From Croceicoccus ponticola (lineage in GTDB: Bacteria > Pseudomonadota > Alphaproteobacteria > Sphingomonadales > Sphingomonadaceae): a DNA stretch of 64,000 nt. Made by a program: the position numbers and the translations under genes. Under the pieces are notes generated by a model that was not told the DNA's origin, made no database searches, and saw nothing but the letters and a program-made list of their open reading frames with translations. The DNA lies in assembly GCF_004004515.1 (NCBI RefSeq), contig NZ_RXOL01000007.1, forward strand, positions 55,195 through 119,194. Reading direction: 5' to 3'. Positions 12,040 through 20,656 of the stretch are shown here, piece after piece; the stretch's first letter is position 1, and each line of letters begins with the position of its first letter.

Positions 12040-13545
12040 ATGACGCAAGCGACCGATCACCCGCTGACCCTGTTCAACTCGCTGACCCGGCGGGCCGAGC
12101 CGTTCGTGCCGGTCCATGCGGGCGAAGCGCGGGTCTATTCGTGCGGGCCGACCGTCTACAACTACCCACACATCGGCAACATGCGCGCCTATGTCTTTGC
12201 GGACACGCTGGGCCGGGTGCTGACGTGGAAGGGCTATGACCTGACCCACGTCATCAACATCACCGATGTGGGGCACCTGACCGACGACGCCGACGCGGGC
12301 GAGGACAAGATGGAGAAGATGGCTGCTGCCAAGGCCCAATCCATCTGGGACATAGCGCGCCATTATACCGAAGCGTACTGGGCCGACATCAGGGCGTTGA
12401 ATATCCGCCAGCCGGCGCAGTGGACGATCGCGACCGATTTCATCGACGACATGATCGCGTTTGCGACCGCGATTGCACCCAAGCATTGCTACGAACTCGA
12501 CAGCGGGCTTTATTTCGATGTTTCGACCGTGGCCGATTACGGCAAGCTGGCCCGCGCCGTAACCGAAGAAGGGCCGGAGAACGAGCATGCCCGGATCGAG
12601 GCTGTGGACGGCAAGCGCAACGCCGCCGACTTCGCGATCTGGCGCAAGACGCCTGTGGGCGAGACGCGGCAGATGGAATGGGACAGCCCATGGGGCCGCG
12701 GAGCGCCGGGCTGGCATCTCGAATGCAGCGTGATGAGCGGCAAGGTGCTGGGTTTCCCGTTCGACATCCACACCGGCGGCATCGATCACCGCGAAATCCA
12801 CCACCCCAACGAAATTGCCCAGAACCAGGCGTTCTGCGAGTGCGGCGGGCCTGAAAGCATGGGCCTTGCCGACGTCGCCAATTCCGGCGCGCGGGTCTGG
12901 ATGCACAACAACTTCCTCGTCGAGCGGAGCGGCAAGATGAGCAAGTCGTCGGGCGAATTCCTGCGCCTGCAACTGCTGATCGACAAGGGCTATCACCCGC
13001 TCGCCTACCGGATGCTGTGTCTTCAGGCGCATTACCGCAGCGAGCTGGAGTTTTCGTGGGAAGGGCTGAACGCTGCGCTGGTACGGCTGAAACGCCTGTT
13101 GGCAGCGGCTCGCGGACTGATCGAGGTCGTGACCGACGGGGCGACGCTGGCTTCGGTGCGCGCGACGGTGACGCACCCCAAACTGGCGCCGCTGGTCGAC
13201 CGGTTCGACGCGGCGCTTTCCGACGACCTCAACACTGCCGTGGCGCTGACGGTGCTTGAGGAGGCGGTGGCGGTGAAGAAGGTCGATCCCGAACAGAAGG
13301 CTTCGCTTGTCGGGGCGATGCTGTCCGCACTCGGCCTGCCGTTGATCGCGCGGACCGAACTTCGCATCAGGCCCACGCACGCAGAAATCGACGAGACGGA
13401 GATTGAAGCGGCGATGGTCCGGCGCAAGACAGCGCGCGCTGAGAAGGATTTTGCCACTTCCGATGCGATCCGCGACGATCTTGCGGCAAAGGGCGTCGAA
13501 GTGATGGACGGCGACCCTTTGGGGTGGGAGTGGTCGCTGGCCTGA
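12040..13545 (+). CDS. cysS: cysteinyl-tRNA synthetase
   Basis: Class I aminoacyl-tRNA synthetase that charges tRNA-Cys. It has 501 residues with zinc ligand C35 (YSCGPTVYN), the HIGH-type motif HIGN at 44-47, further zinc ligands around GWHLECS and HHPNE, and KMSKS at 299-303. The C-terminal anticodon-binding part ends in the usual VKDTPDG-like region ([11 protein letters not shown]). The ATG at 12040 follows a purine-rich site. Stop codons of cysS and the convergent membrane-protein gene directly abut at 13545/13546. Confidence 0.97.
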   Translation: MTQATDHPLTLFNSLTRRAEPFVPVHAGEARVYSCGPTVYNYPHIGNMRAYVFADTLGRVLTWKGYDLTHVINITDVGHLTDDADAGEDKMEKMAAAKAQSIWDIARHYTEAYWADIRALNIRQPAQWTIATDFIDDMIAFATAIAPKHCYELDSGLYFDVSTVADYGKLARAVTEEGPENEHARIEAVDGKRNAADFAIWRKTPVGETRQMEWDSPWGRGAPGWHLECSVMSGKVLGFPFDIHTGGIDHREIHHPNEIAQNQAFCECGGPESMGLADVANSGARVWMHNNFLVERSGKMSKSSGEFLRLQLLIDKGYHPLAYRMLCLQAHYRSELEFSWEGLNAALVRLKRLLAAARGLIEVVTDGATLASVRATVTHPKLAPLVDRFDAALSDDLNTAVALTVLEEAVAVKKVDPEQKASLVGAMLSALGLPLIARTELRIRPTHAEIDETEIEAAMVRRKTARAEKDFATSDAIRDDLAAKGVEVMDGDPLGWEWSLA

Positions 13546-14490
13546 TCAGCCGAAGAGTTGGGCCGGATCGGGCGTATCGGTCCGGTTCAGCAGTGCCACG
13601 TCGCATTCCGCGCCGATCAGCAGGACATAGCTGGTCAGCCAGATCCAAGTGAGCAATACGACGACCCCGCCCAGCGCGCCATACGTTGCGTTGTAATTGC
13701 CGAAATTGGCGACATAGACTCCAAAGGCGAAAGTCAGCAGCGCCGCGATGACGGCTGCGAAAATCGCACCCGGCGACAACCAGCGCATCGAGCCGGTCGA
13801 GCAGGCGGGCGCGTACCGGAACAGCAATGCTATGCAGAACGCGAGCGCGACGATCAGCAGCAGCCACGTCGCCAGTTGCGCAACGATCGCGATCGCAGCG
13901 GAGTCGGGTGCGACAAGCGCTTGCAACGCGCCGAACGCCCCGATTCCCACGAACAGGATCGCCGCCGCCACGACGCTGCCAAGCGTGGTGCCCAGCGCGA
14001 CGAGGTTCTTTTGCAGAAATCCGCGTTCTTCCTTGCAGTCGAAAGCGATGTTGAGTGCGATGATGATCGATCCCGCCCCATTGCGCGCGCCGAACAGCGC
14101 GAGCCCAAGCGCGACGAACAGCGCGATACCCTTGGTCGATCCTTTGGTTTCGACGACACCTTGGATCTGGCTGGCGATGACTTCGGCAGCGGACGCGGGC
14201 AGGGCGTTCGACAGTTCGGCGATATGGGTCGCCGCCGTCTGAGGATCTGCGACGATGCCGTAAAGCATGACGATCGCGCCCAGCAACGGCACCATGGCGA
14301 GAAACATGTAGAACGCGACGCCCGCCGCGATCAGCCCCATGTTGTGTGCCGAAGCGCGCGCCCAGCCGGCCTTCACCGTTTCCAGCCAGACGCGCATCGA
14401 AAGTTTGGTGGGCGATCCGTGGCGGTCGTCGTTGCGATCAGGCGAGATGCCGCTCATGTTTTCTGTCATGCCTTTGCAAAAGGTCGGCAT
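13546..14490 (-). CDS. YihY/BrkB family inner-membrane protein
   Basis: Polytopic protein of the YihY/virulence-factor BrkB family, once mis-called ribonuclease BN. It has 314 residues with about six hydrophobic segments. Typical family stretches are visible: the amphipathic start before GLIAAGVAFYMFLAMVPL, the middle FGARNGAGSIIIALN, and the end GALGGVVVLLTWIWLTSYVLL. The start at 14490 has GAGGAA about 10 nt upstream. Function is not established for the family (transport has been suggested). It lies downstream of two small genes on the same strand and is probably co-transcribed with them. Confidence 0.88.
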   Translation of the reverse strand: MPTFCKGMTENMSGISPDRNDDRHGSPTKLSMRVWLETVKAGWARASAHNMGLIAAGVAFYMFLAMVPLLGAIVMLYGIVADPQTAATHIAELSNALPASAAEVIASQIQGVVETKGSTKGIALFVALGLALFGARNGAGSIIIALNIAFDCKEERGFLQKNLVALGTTLGSVVAAAILFVGIGAFGALQALVAPDSAAIAIVAQLATWLLLIVALAFCIALLFRYAPACSTGSMRWLSPGAIFAAVIAALLTFAFGVYVANFGNYNATYGALGGVVVLLTWIWLTSYVLLIGAECDVALLNRTDTPDPAQLFG

Positions 14491-14532
14491 GGGTAACGGT
14501 TCCTCGATTAAGACGTTAATCGAAGTGCGCGG

Positions 14533-14904
14533 TCAGGCATCCTGCAACAGCAAAAGCTCCACCTCGACCCGCAGCACCGGTTCGGGCAGCAATGCATGAT
14601 CCACCGCCAGCACTTGTGCGTCGGCGACAAGCTGTCCCGGGAACGAGAACTCATGATCGGGCAGTTCCGCGATCATGAGTTCTGCCGCCTCCACCGCGGT
14701 GCTGCCCGAAAATGACAGCGACAAAGTGTGCCGGGTGCCCGAAAAAGTGATGCTGGCCCAAGGCGTTTCCCGATGGATTACGACTTGCCCATATCCCGAT
14801 GCTAGCGCCTTTATGGCTGCTTCGAGCCGCTCGCCGGGAAACCGTTGCGAGCTCCGTTTGGCTGGTGCGCAGTTGGCACCGGGCGGAGATATTTCAGCAA
14901 GCAT
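14533..14904 (-). CDS. conserved-looking small protein of unknown function
   Basis: A 123-residue soluble protein. I do not recognise a family. It begins with a short Pro/Ala-rich stretch, then alternates basic and hydrophobic segments (ITFSGTRHTLSLSFSG looks like beta hairpin), and ends in a leucine-rich acidic tail (EVELLLLQDA). AGGAG sits about 8 nt before the ATG, and the start overlaps the 3' end of the 70-residue HTH-like gene by 11 nt, which supports real translation. It lies 42 nt upstream of the BrkB-type gene. A role together with the HTH-like neighbour is inferred from position only. Confidence 0.7.
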   Translation of the reverse strand: MLAEISPPGANCAPAKRSSQRFPGERLEAAIKALASGYGQVVIHRETPWASITFSGTRHTLSLSFSGSTAVEAAELMIAELPDHEFSFPGQLVADAQVLAVDHALLPEPVLRVEVELLLLQDA

Positions 14905-15106
14905 CGGGCGACTCCTGGGTAAGTTGGCAAAAACTGGGTGTATGGTTGTTCATGAAATGTTCCACCCGCATCATCATCCGGCGGCGGGGCTCGCGACCAT
15001 TGCGCAGATCGAGCACGAGGCGCGGATCGCTCACGGCAAGGCGTCCGAACTTGGTGGCCGGCATGCCGGTCCGGCGTAAGAATTTTTCGACTTCCCTGAG
15101 CAACAA
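14894..15106 (-). CDS. small HTH-like DNA-binding protein (70 aa)
   Basis: A 70-residue basic protein starting at TTG (MLLREVEKFLRRTG). A ribosome-binding site GAGGAGGG lies six bases upstream, which is why this TTG is preferred. The middle reads as a helix-turn-helix of the type seen in small Cro-like alphaproteobacterial proteins: MPATKFGRLAVSDPRLVLDL, then a basic loop NGREPRRR and a third helix. It is divergent from the S24 repressor across a 118-bp region rich in TAGGAA repeats, as in phage-style repressor pairs. Target and function are unknown. Confidence 0.75.
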   Translation of the reverse strand: MLLREVEKFLRRTGMPATKFGRLAVSDPRLVLDLRNGREPRRRMMMRVEHFMNNHTPSFCQLTQESPDAC

Positions 15107-15224
15107 GTTGGCCCTCCTCTGTTTGCGTCACCGCATGTTCCCGGCGATTCGCTGTAGGAATAATCCTTTGCTGCTGATCCAAATCCTACTTGTCTAGGAA
15201 AAATACATCGTGTAGGAACGAGGA
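15107..15224. promoter_or_regulatory. divergent promoter with TAGGAA/TCCTA repeats
   Basis: Shared upstream region of the small HTH gene and the S24 repressor. TAGGAA occurs three times on the plus strand, at 15155, 15195 and 15213. A TCCTA at 15184-15188 forms an inverted repeat with the TAGGA at 15195-15199 (6-bp spacer). These AT-richer repeats stand out from GC-rich surroundings and are reasonable operator candidates for either neighbouring regulator. The assignment is an inference. Confidence 0.45.
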
Positions 15225-15884
15225 ATGGTTAACGATCGCACGCGCAACAGACTGGTCGAACTTGCCGAGCAGAGGGGCGTATCGCTCTCTGCCTTGTCGA
15301 AACTGATCGGACGAAATCCAACGTATCTGCAGCAGTTTATCCGCAAGGGTAGCCCGCGCAAGCTGGAGGAGAACGACCGGCGAACGCTGGCCCAGTTCTT
15401 TGGCGTGGACGAATCGGAACTGGGTGCACAAGGGTCGGAGGATAATTCCCACGCGATCCCGAAACGGCGGCGGGGTAGCGGCTGGATCGACGTGCCTCGG
15501 CTCGCGCTCGGCGCATCGGCCGGACCGGGCGCATTGGCGGATGACGACGCCCCTGTCGGGCATCTGCGCTTTTCCGAAGGCTGGCTGCGTGAACTCGGAC
15601 TTCAGCCTGGCGTGCTGGCGGCATTGTCGGTCGCTGGCGATTCGATGGACCCGACGCTGGCGGACGGAGACGAGATCCTCGTCGCCCGCGCCGAAGGGCG
15701 ACTGCGCGACGGCGTGCACGTTATCCGCCGCGACGGGACTTTGCTGGTCAAACGCCTCTTGTTCGAGCGAGAGGGCCGTGTCTCGGTCATTTCCGACAAC
15801 CGGGCTTATCCTTCCGACGCCGACGTCTCGCTGAACGAGGTCGAGGTGCTGGGTCGCGTCGTCTGGAAGGGCGGGCGGATCTAG
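15225..15884 (+). CDS. S24/LexA-like self-cleaving repressor
   Basis: Repressor-type protein of 219 residues. The N-terminal HTH (about 5-60; SLSALSKLIGRNPTYLQQFI) is followed by a basic linker (KRRR at 80-83), an Ala-Gly pair at 99-100 in the cleavage-site position, and a signal-peptidase-like S24 domain. That domain has nucleophile S140 in GDSMDPTL and general base K176 in LLVKRLLF. It resembles phage CI-type and stress repressors rather than LexA itself, because the HTH is not the LexA winged helix. RecA-stimulated autocleavage is known for the family and is inferred here. No other phage genes are adjacent. Confidence 0.88.
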   Translation: MVNDRTRNRLVELAEQRGVSLSALSKLIGRNPTYLQQFIRKGSPRKLEENDRRTLAQFFGVDESELGAQGSEDNSHAIPKRRRGSGWIDVPRLALGASAGPGALADDDAPVGHLRFSEGWLRELGLQPGVLAALSVAGDSMDPTLADGDEILVARAEGRLRDGVHVIRRDGTLLVKRLLFEREGRVSVISDNRAYPSDADVSLNEVEVLGRVVWKGGRI

Positions 15885-15981
15885 TGCCTTTGCCATAGTC
15901 CCATTCGGCTGAGAATCGCCCGGCGGCCGCGCCATCGGCTATGCCTTGCATTCGTCCCGTTGCCCCGCCACATCCGGCACC

Positions 15982-16671
15982 ATGACCGAACAGACCCAAC
16001 CGACTGCCGTCCCTAGCGAGCCACCCATGCGTGCCGCCATCGTGCCCGTCACGCCGCTGCAGCAGAACTGCTCGCTGATATGGTGCACGAAAACGAAGAA
16101 GGCCGCCGTCATCGATCCCGGCGGCGACCTCGACCGGATTCGCGACGCCATTACCAAGGCGGGGGTGACGCTGGAAAAGATTCTCGTCACTCATGGCCAT
16201 CTCGATCATTGCGGCAACGCAGGTGTATTAGCCAAGGACATGGGCGTGCCGATCGAAGGACCGGAAGAGGCCGACCGCTTCTGGATCGCCGCGCTGGACG
16301 ACGATGGCCCGCGCTGGGGCATGGAGGCGCATACCTTCGAACCCGACCGCTGGCTGCATCACGGCGACACGGTTACGGTGGGCGATCTGGTACTCGATGT
16401 TATCCATTGCCCCGGTCACACGCCGGGTCATGTCGTGTTCTACCACGCTCCGTCGCATTTTGCCGTTGTCGGCGATGTCCTGTTCAAGGGATCGATCGGG
16501 CGCACCGATTTTCCGATGGGCGATCACCAGACCCTGATCGATTCGATCACGCAGCGGCTATGGCCCTTGGGTGACGAGACGACCTTCATTCCGGGGCACG
16601 GACCGATCAGTACTTTCGGTGCGGAGCGCCAATCCAACCCGTTTGTCGCGGATATGGCGCTGAAGCAGTAG
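15982..16671 (+). CDS. MBL-fold hydrolase (GloB/YcbL-like)
   Basis: Metallo-beta-lactamase-fold hydrolase of the small type II glyoxalase-like class, 229 residues from the ATG at 15982. An in-frame ATG at 16027 begins the conserved part, MRAAIVPVTPLQQNCSL, and may be the true start. The binuclear metal motif THGHLDHCGN, the distal ligands CPGHTPGH and GDVLF, and the final PGHGP are all present. It is probably a cytoplasmic thioesterase or glutathione-thioester hydrolase. It lacks the C-terminal substrate-binding domain of full glyoxalase II, so hydroxyacylglutathione may not be the substrate. Confidence 0.88.
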   Translation: MTEQTQPTAVPSEPPMRAAIVPVTPLQQNCSLIWCTKTKKAAVIDPGGDLDRIRDAITKAGVTLEKILVTHGHLDHCGNAGVLAKDMGVPIEGPEEADRFWIAALDDDGPRWGMEAHTFEPDRWLHHGDTVTVGDLVLDVIHCPGHTPGHVVFYHAPSHFAVVGDVLFKGSIGRTDFPMGDHQTLIDSITQRLWPLGDETTFIPGHGPISTFGAERQSNPFVADMALKQ

Positions 16672-16680
16672 GCGCAGCAC

Positions 16681-16708
16681 TTGCGCACCTGTGAAAATTC
16701 GCTATAGC
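16681..16708 (+). promoter_or_regulatory. candidate promoter for rpmF-plsX-fabH
   Basis: TTGCGC at 16681-16686 and TATAGC at 16703-16708 are separated by 16 bp in the 161-bp gap between the MBL gene and rpmF. The arrangement fits a housekeeping-sigma promoter, leaving a leader of about 115 nt. It is a pattern match only. Confidence 0.4.
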
Positions 16709-16832
16709 GCGCGCCTTCGCCGCACCCTAGTGTCGAAAGCGCGCGCGGGCCCTCTTGTGGGCTTGTGCCGTGCCGGAGGCTGGACTAGGGCGGCCCGCAA
16801 AGATCGTCGATTCAGATTGAACAGGTGCCGAA

Positions 16833-17012
16833 ATGGCTGTCCCAAAAAGAAAAGTATCGCCGCACCGTCGTGGCAACCGTCGTTCGCATGATGCATTGAA
16901 GGTAGAGGCATTCCACGAATGCTCGAACTGTGGCGAATTGAAGCGCCCGCACAACCTTTGCAACGCATGCGGCCATTACAACGGACGCGAGATCGTTTCC
17001 GTCGGGCTCTGA
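16833..17012 (+). CDS. rpmF: 50S ribosomal protein L32
   Basis: A 59-residue gene of the large ribosomal subunit. It starts [20 protein letters not shown] and contains the zinc-ribbon pairs CSNC and CNAC, as in zinc-containing L32 proteins. ACAGGTG precedes the ATG. It is the first gene of the conserved rpmF-plsX-fabH arrangement that links ribosome and lipid synthesis; plsX starts 31 nt downstream. Confidence 0.97.
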   Translation: MAVPKRKVSPHRRGNRRSHDALKVEAFHECSNCGELKRPHNLCNACGHYNGREIVSVGL

Positions 17013-17043
17013 TCGCCCGCAGACACTTGCAAGGACGTAAACC

Positions 17044-18090
17044 ATGAATCTCCCGCGTATCGCCATTGACGCGATGGGCGGCGATCATGGCGTGCGTGTC
17101 ATGATCGAGGGCGCCGCACTGGCGCGCCGCGAACATGACCGCTTCAAGTTCCTTCTCGTCGGTGACGAGGAGCGGATCAAGCGTGCGCTCGACAATCACC
17201 CGAACATGCGCGGCGCGTCGGAGATTCTCCACGCACCCGAAGAAGTCACGGGCGATGAAAAGCCGACCCAGGCCCTGCGCCGTGCGCGCAAGACCAGCAT
17301 GGGTATGGCCATCGATGCCGTGAAGAAGGGTGAGGCCGGGGCCGCCGTGTCCGGTGGCAACACCGGCGCGCTGATGGCGATGGCGAAGCTGAGCCTGCGC
17401 ACCATGCCGGGCATCGACCGGCCTGCGCTTGCCGCATTGCTGCCCACGCTGGGCGATACCGACATGGTTATGCTCGATCTTGGCGCCAACACGGACTGCG
17501 ACGCGCGTAACCTCGTCCAGTTCGCGATCATGGGCGCGGCCTATTCGCGAATCGCCACGGGCCTTGCCGAACCGCGCGTCCGGCTGCTCAACATCGGGAC
17601 CGAAGAATTCAAGGGCACCGAAGTGTTGCGTGAAGCTTCGGAAAAGCTGCGCGCGGCTGACCAGCGGCTGGCCCTGTCGTTCGGCGGCTTCATCGAAGCG
17701 GACAAGATCAACCGCGGCGAAGTCGATGTCGTCGTCACCGACGGCTTTTCGGGCAACATCGCACTGAAAGCGGTCGAAGGCGCGGCGCGTTTCGTGGCGG
17801 ACTTGCTGAAAAGCGCGTTCCAGTCGTCCCTACGCTCCAAGATCGGCTTCCTCGTCAGTCGGCCCGCGACCGAACTTTTGAAGCATCATCTCGACCCCAA
17901 CAACCACAATGGCGCGGTGTTCCTCGGCCTCAACGGCATCGTCGTGAAGAGCCACGGAAGCGCCAATGCCAAGGGTGTCGCCAATGCCGTGGCCGTCACC
18001 GCACGGCTTCTGGAGGAAGATCTCATCGACCGTATTTCTGCCGACCTCGCACGTGGTACCGACACGGCACCCGCGGGGCAGGCTGCGTGA
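17044..18090 (+). CDS. plsX: phosphate acyltransferase PlsX
   Basis: Converts acyl-ACP to acyl-phosphate for phosphatidic acid synthesis, acting as a peripheral enzyme of the inner membrane. It has 348 residues starting [16 protein letters not shown], the family hallmark, and the conserved [11 protein letters not shown] and [10 protein letters not shown] stretches are present. Its stop overlaps the GTG start of fabH (GTGA), indicating translational coupling in the plsX-fabH-ihfA cluster. Confidence 0.97.
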   Translation: MNLPRIAIDAMGGDHGVRVMIEGAALARREHDRFKFLLVGDEERIKRALDNHPNMRGASEILHAPEEVTGDEKPTQALRRARKTSMGMAIDAVKKGEAGAAVSGGNTGALMAMAKLSLRTMPGIDRPALAALLPTLGDTDMVMLDLGANTDCDARNLVQFAIMGAAYSRIATGLAEPRVRLLNIGTEEFKGTEVLREASEKLRAADQRLALSFGGFIEADKINRGEVDVVVTDGFSGNIALKAVEGAARFVADLLKSAFQSSLRSKIGFLVSRPATELLKHHLDPNNHNGAVFLGLNGIVVKSHGSANAKGVANAVAVTARLLEEDLIDRISADLARGTDTAPAGQAA

Positions 18091-19076
18091 GCGGGATGAT
18101 CCGTCGTTCGGTCCTTTTGGGAACCGGCTCCGGCCTCCCGGCGCGAGTCGTCACCAATGCCGATCTCGCCACACAGATCGAGACGAGCGACGACTGGATC
18201 GTCGATCGCACCGGCATCCGTCAGCGATATATCGCGGGTGAGGGCGAAACCACCGCAACGCTCGCGACAGACGCCGGGCGCAAGGCGATCGAAGCGGCGG
18301 GCCTGACCCCCGACGACATCGACGTCATCGTCCTTGCGACCGCCACGCCCGACCAGACTTTCCCGTCGACCGCCAGCAAGGTGCAGAGCGCGCTCGGTTG
18401 CAAGCAGGCCTATGCCTTTGACGTCGCCGCAGTCTGTTCAGGCTTTCTCTACGCCTTGGGCACCGCCGACGCCTTGCTGCATCGTGGCATGGGCAAACGG
18501 GCGCTGGTCATCGGGGCGGAAACCTTCAGCCGCATCCTCGACTGGGAAGACCGCACGACCTGCGTCCTGTTCGGTGACGGCGCCGGTGCCATGGTGCTGG
18601 AACTGCGCGAATTCCCGGCTGATCAGGCGGACACCGCTCCCGGCATCATCGCGACCAAGCTGCACACCGATGGCGAGCACAATTGCCTGCTCTACGTCGA
18701 CGGTGGTCCTTCGACGACGCAGACGGTCGGTAAACTGCGGATGAAGGGGCGCGAGGTTTTCCGCCACGCGGTAGTGAACCTGGCCGATGTCCTGACCGAG
18801 GTTCTGTCCGAAACCGGCTATGCCGCGACCGATATTGACTGGGTCGTACCGCATCAGGCCAATGCCCGCATCCTTGATGCCACCGCCAAAAAGCTTGGTC
18901 TGCCGGTCGAACGCATGGTCAAGACGGTGGACATCCATGCCAATACCTCGGCGGCGTCGGTGCCGCTCGCGTTCGACGTGGCCTTCCGCGACGGGCGAAT
19001 CAAAAGCGGCGATCTCGTCATGCTCGAGGCGATGGGCGGCGGGTTCACGTGGGGCGCCAGCCTGCTGCGCGCATAA
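18087..19076 (+). CDS. fabH: beta-ketoacyl-ACP synthase III
   Basis: Condenses acetyl-CoA with malonyl-ACP to start fatty acid chains. It has 329 residues from the GTG at 18087; an ATG at 18096 would shorten it by three residues and is equally possible. The catalytic triad is visible as C117 ([11 protein letters not shown]), His in [10 protein letters not shown], and Asn in [11 protein letters not shown]. The terminal [13 protein letters not shown] is typical. It is coupled to plsX by a 4-nt overlap. Confidence 0.97.
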   Translation: MSGMIRRSVLLGTGSGLPARVVTNADLATQIETSDDWIVDRTGIRQRYIAGEGETTATLATDAGRKAIEAAGLTPDDIDVIVLATATPDQTFPSTASKVQSALGCKQAYAFDVAAVCSGFLYALGTADALLHRGMGKRALVIGAETFSRILDWEDRTTCVLFGDGAGAMVLELREFPADQADTAPGIIATKLHTDGEHNCLLYVDGGPSTTQTVGKLRMKGREVFRHAVVNLADVLTEVLSETGYAATDIDWVVPHQANARILDATAKKLGLPVERMVKTVDIHANTSAASVPLAFDVAFRDGRIKSGDLVMLEAMGGGFTWGASLLRA

Positions 19077-19089
19077 ATTGCCGTTCGGC

Positions 19090-19143
19090 GTGACCCGAAT
19101 TGGTCACAATCGAGACCAAACCCTGAAAAAAGTTAGCTTTTTC
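19090..19143. promoter_or_regulatory. two short palindromes upstream of ihfA
   Basis: GTGACC at 19090-19095 and GGTCAC at 19102-19107 form a perfect 6-bp inverted repeat with a 6-bp spacer. A second element, GAAAAA at 19125-19130 and TTTTTC at 19138-19143, flanks 7 bp. They lie in the 153-bp gap between fabH and ihfA. The first looks like a dimeric regulator site; the second may be a weak terminator of fabH. Roles are inferred. Confidence 0.35.
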
Positions 19144-19229
19144 GCGCTCGGGCTTGGCGCGGCGGCTCCTGTGTGAGATAAGTCCAATCCGTGGTCGCAC
19201 ACTTCGGGGCAACTGGGGAATTGGGAATC

Positions 19230-19526
19230 ATGCGTTCTGTGGGAACACTGACCCGTGCCGACCTTGCGGACACCGTCCATCACAAGGTTGGCCTGAGCAG
19301 GGCCGATTCGCTCACTATGGTCGAATCGATCCTTCGGCTTATGTGTGAATCGATGAGCAAAGGTGAAAACGTGAAGATCTCGGGGTTCGGGACCTTCCTC
19401 TTGCGCGACAAGGGCGAACGGATCGGCCGTAACCCCAAGACCGGCATCGAGGTGCCGATCACGCCGCGCCGCGTGCTTACTTTCCGGGCCAGCCAGATGT
19501 TGAAGGACCGCGTCAGCGGCTCTTAA
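19230..19526 (+). CDS. ihfA: integration host factor alpha subunit
   Basis: DNA-bending nucleoid protein, partner of IhfB. It has 98 residues from the ATG at 19230 ([21 protein letters not shown]), with the HU/IHF fold and the DNA-binding arm around [21 protein letters not shown], including the conserved intercalating-proline region. The frame is open from 19191, but the shorter start fits the family length. It is followed 3 nt later by the MerR-type gene, as in many alphaproteobacteria. Confidence 0.96.
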   Translation: MRSVGTLTRADLADTVHHKVGLSRADSLTMVESILRLMCESMSKGENVKISGFGTFLLRDKGERIGRNPKTGIEVPITPRRVLTFRASQMLKDRVSGS

Positions 19527-19529
19527 TCG

Positions 19530-20042
19530 ATGCAGGACAGCCTGTTCGAAGACGGTAAGGACCCTCAGGCTTTCCGCACGATTGGCGAGGTGTCGGCGGC
19601 GCTCGATATAAAGCCGCACGTCCTGCGCTATTGGGAAGAGCAGTTTCCGATGCTCCGCCCGGTAAAGCGCAGTGGCGGTCGCCGTTATTACCGGCCTGGC
19701 GATGTCGAGCTGCTGCAGAACATCGATCGTCTGCTCAACCACGATGGTTATACGATCCGCGGGGCGGTGAAGGCGATCGAGGACGGGGCGAAAAAACCCG
19801 CATCGGTAGAGCCTGAGGCCCGAACCGTGGGCCCTGCGCCCGAAATGGTCGCGCGTTTGCGAGGCGCTGTCCGCGTCCTTGAAGAGAGCACTAGTGAGGG
19901 TGCGTCGATCAATGCTTCGCCCCCGGCAACCAGCTCACCTCCAGTGGTCGGGCCAGCACCGGCCGATCGCACCGCCGACATCCTGCTCAAGGCTCGGCTT
20001 CGTTCGATCCGCGAGAAGTTGGCGGGTGCGATTCTCGAATGA
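19530..20042 (+). CDS. MerR family transcriptional regulator
   Basis: A 170-residue MerR-type protein. The N-terminal winged HTH (about 14-80) reads [23 protein letters not shown], then [15 protein letters not shown] low-complexity Pro/Ala/Ser linker follows (about 90-145) and then a short C-terminal helix. The linker has no obvious metal-binding cysteines, so it is not a classical metal sensor. It is tightly linked to ihfA (3 nt). The target is unknown; position suggests a housekeeping role. Confidence 0.9.
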   Translation: MQDSLFEDGKDPQAFRTIGEVSAALDIKPHVLRYWEEQFPMLRPVKRSGGRRYYRPGDVELLQNIDRLLNHDGYTIRGAVKAIEDGAKKPASVEPEARTVGPAPEMVARLRGAVRVLEESTSEGASINASPPATSSPPVVGPAPADRTADILLKARLRSIREKLAGAILE

Positions 20043-20098
20043 ATTCTTTGGGCGCGGAACGGATTTAACGCGGTCGTTTCCAGCCCGAAAATCAGTAT

Positions 20099-20656
20099 TC
20101 AGCGTGCTATTTCGGGGCCGAGCGTCGGGTCGATATCGCGTGGACGCGTCAGGCTGATAAGCCGGGCAGTCGCGCCACCAATGGACGACCAGTCATCGAT
20201 ATCGAATTCCAGGATCGCAAAGGCCCCGGTGGGATATTTGACCGCCACGATATCGCGTAACCGCGAACTGCCGTCGTTGGGTACGTGGTCCAGCACCACA
20301 TCCTCCAGCCCCGGATTATGCGCGACAAGCAGGATGCTGTCCGCATCGCCGCCAAGTTGCGCCACGACCTCGTCGATGGAATCGCTGGTCGCAAGGTAAA
20401 GCCGGCGGTCTTCGATCCGGTCCACCGGCGCGGCCTTGCCCATGGCGTCCAGCGCGATATTCAGCGTTTCCTGCGCCCGCCGGGCGGGGCTGGCGAGAAT
20501 GCGGTCGAAAGGTGCGACTTTCTTGCCGATGTGGCGACCCATTGCTTCGGCGGCACGGCGGCCCTTGGCACTCAGTTCGCGGTCGAAATCATAGCCCGAC
20601 GACTGGTCTTCTTCCGATTTTGCATGACGCAGGAGTCCCAAGCGCTTCAAACCCAA
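20099..20656 (-). CDS. SixA-like phosphohistidine phosphatase
   Basis: Histidine-phosphatase-superfamily protein of 185 residues. The catalytic LLRHAKS motif is near the N-terminus, then R in ILASPARRAQET and the second His in LLVAHNPGLEDV. This is the short SixA arrangement, which acts on phosphohistidine, rather than a phosphoglycerate mutase. The start is TTG at 20656, immediately after the TAA of the upstream helicase gene with no intervening base, so translation is probably coupled. Its partner phosphoprotein is not evident here. Confidence 0.88.
   Translation of the reverse strand: MGLKRLGLLRHAKSEEDQSSGYDFDRELSAKGRRAAEAMGRHIGKKVAPFDRILASPARRAQETLNIALDAMGKAAPVDRIEDRRLYLATSDSIDEVVAQLGGDADSILLVAHNPGLEDVVLDHVPNDGSSRLRDIVAVKYPTGAFAILEFDIDDWSSIGGATARLISLTRPRDIDPTLGPEIAR

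Noticed and set aside
11917..13380. Minus-strand frame (487 aa) opposite cysS
   Set aside because: cysS has HIGH and KMSKS motifs on the plus strand; the antisense frame has none.
13546..14490. Ribonuclease BN
   Set aside because: The family was once given that name in error; the protein is a polytopic membrane protein with no nuclease motif.
15186..15935. Minus-strand frame (249 aa) opposite the S24 repressor
   Set aside because: The S24 catalytic residues and HTH on the plus strand make that the coding strand; the frame crosses the divergent promoter.
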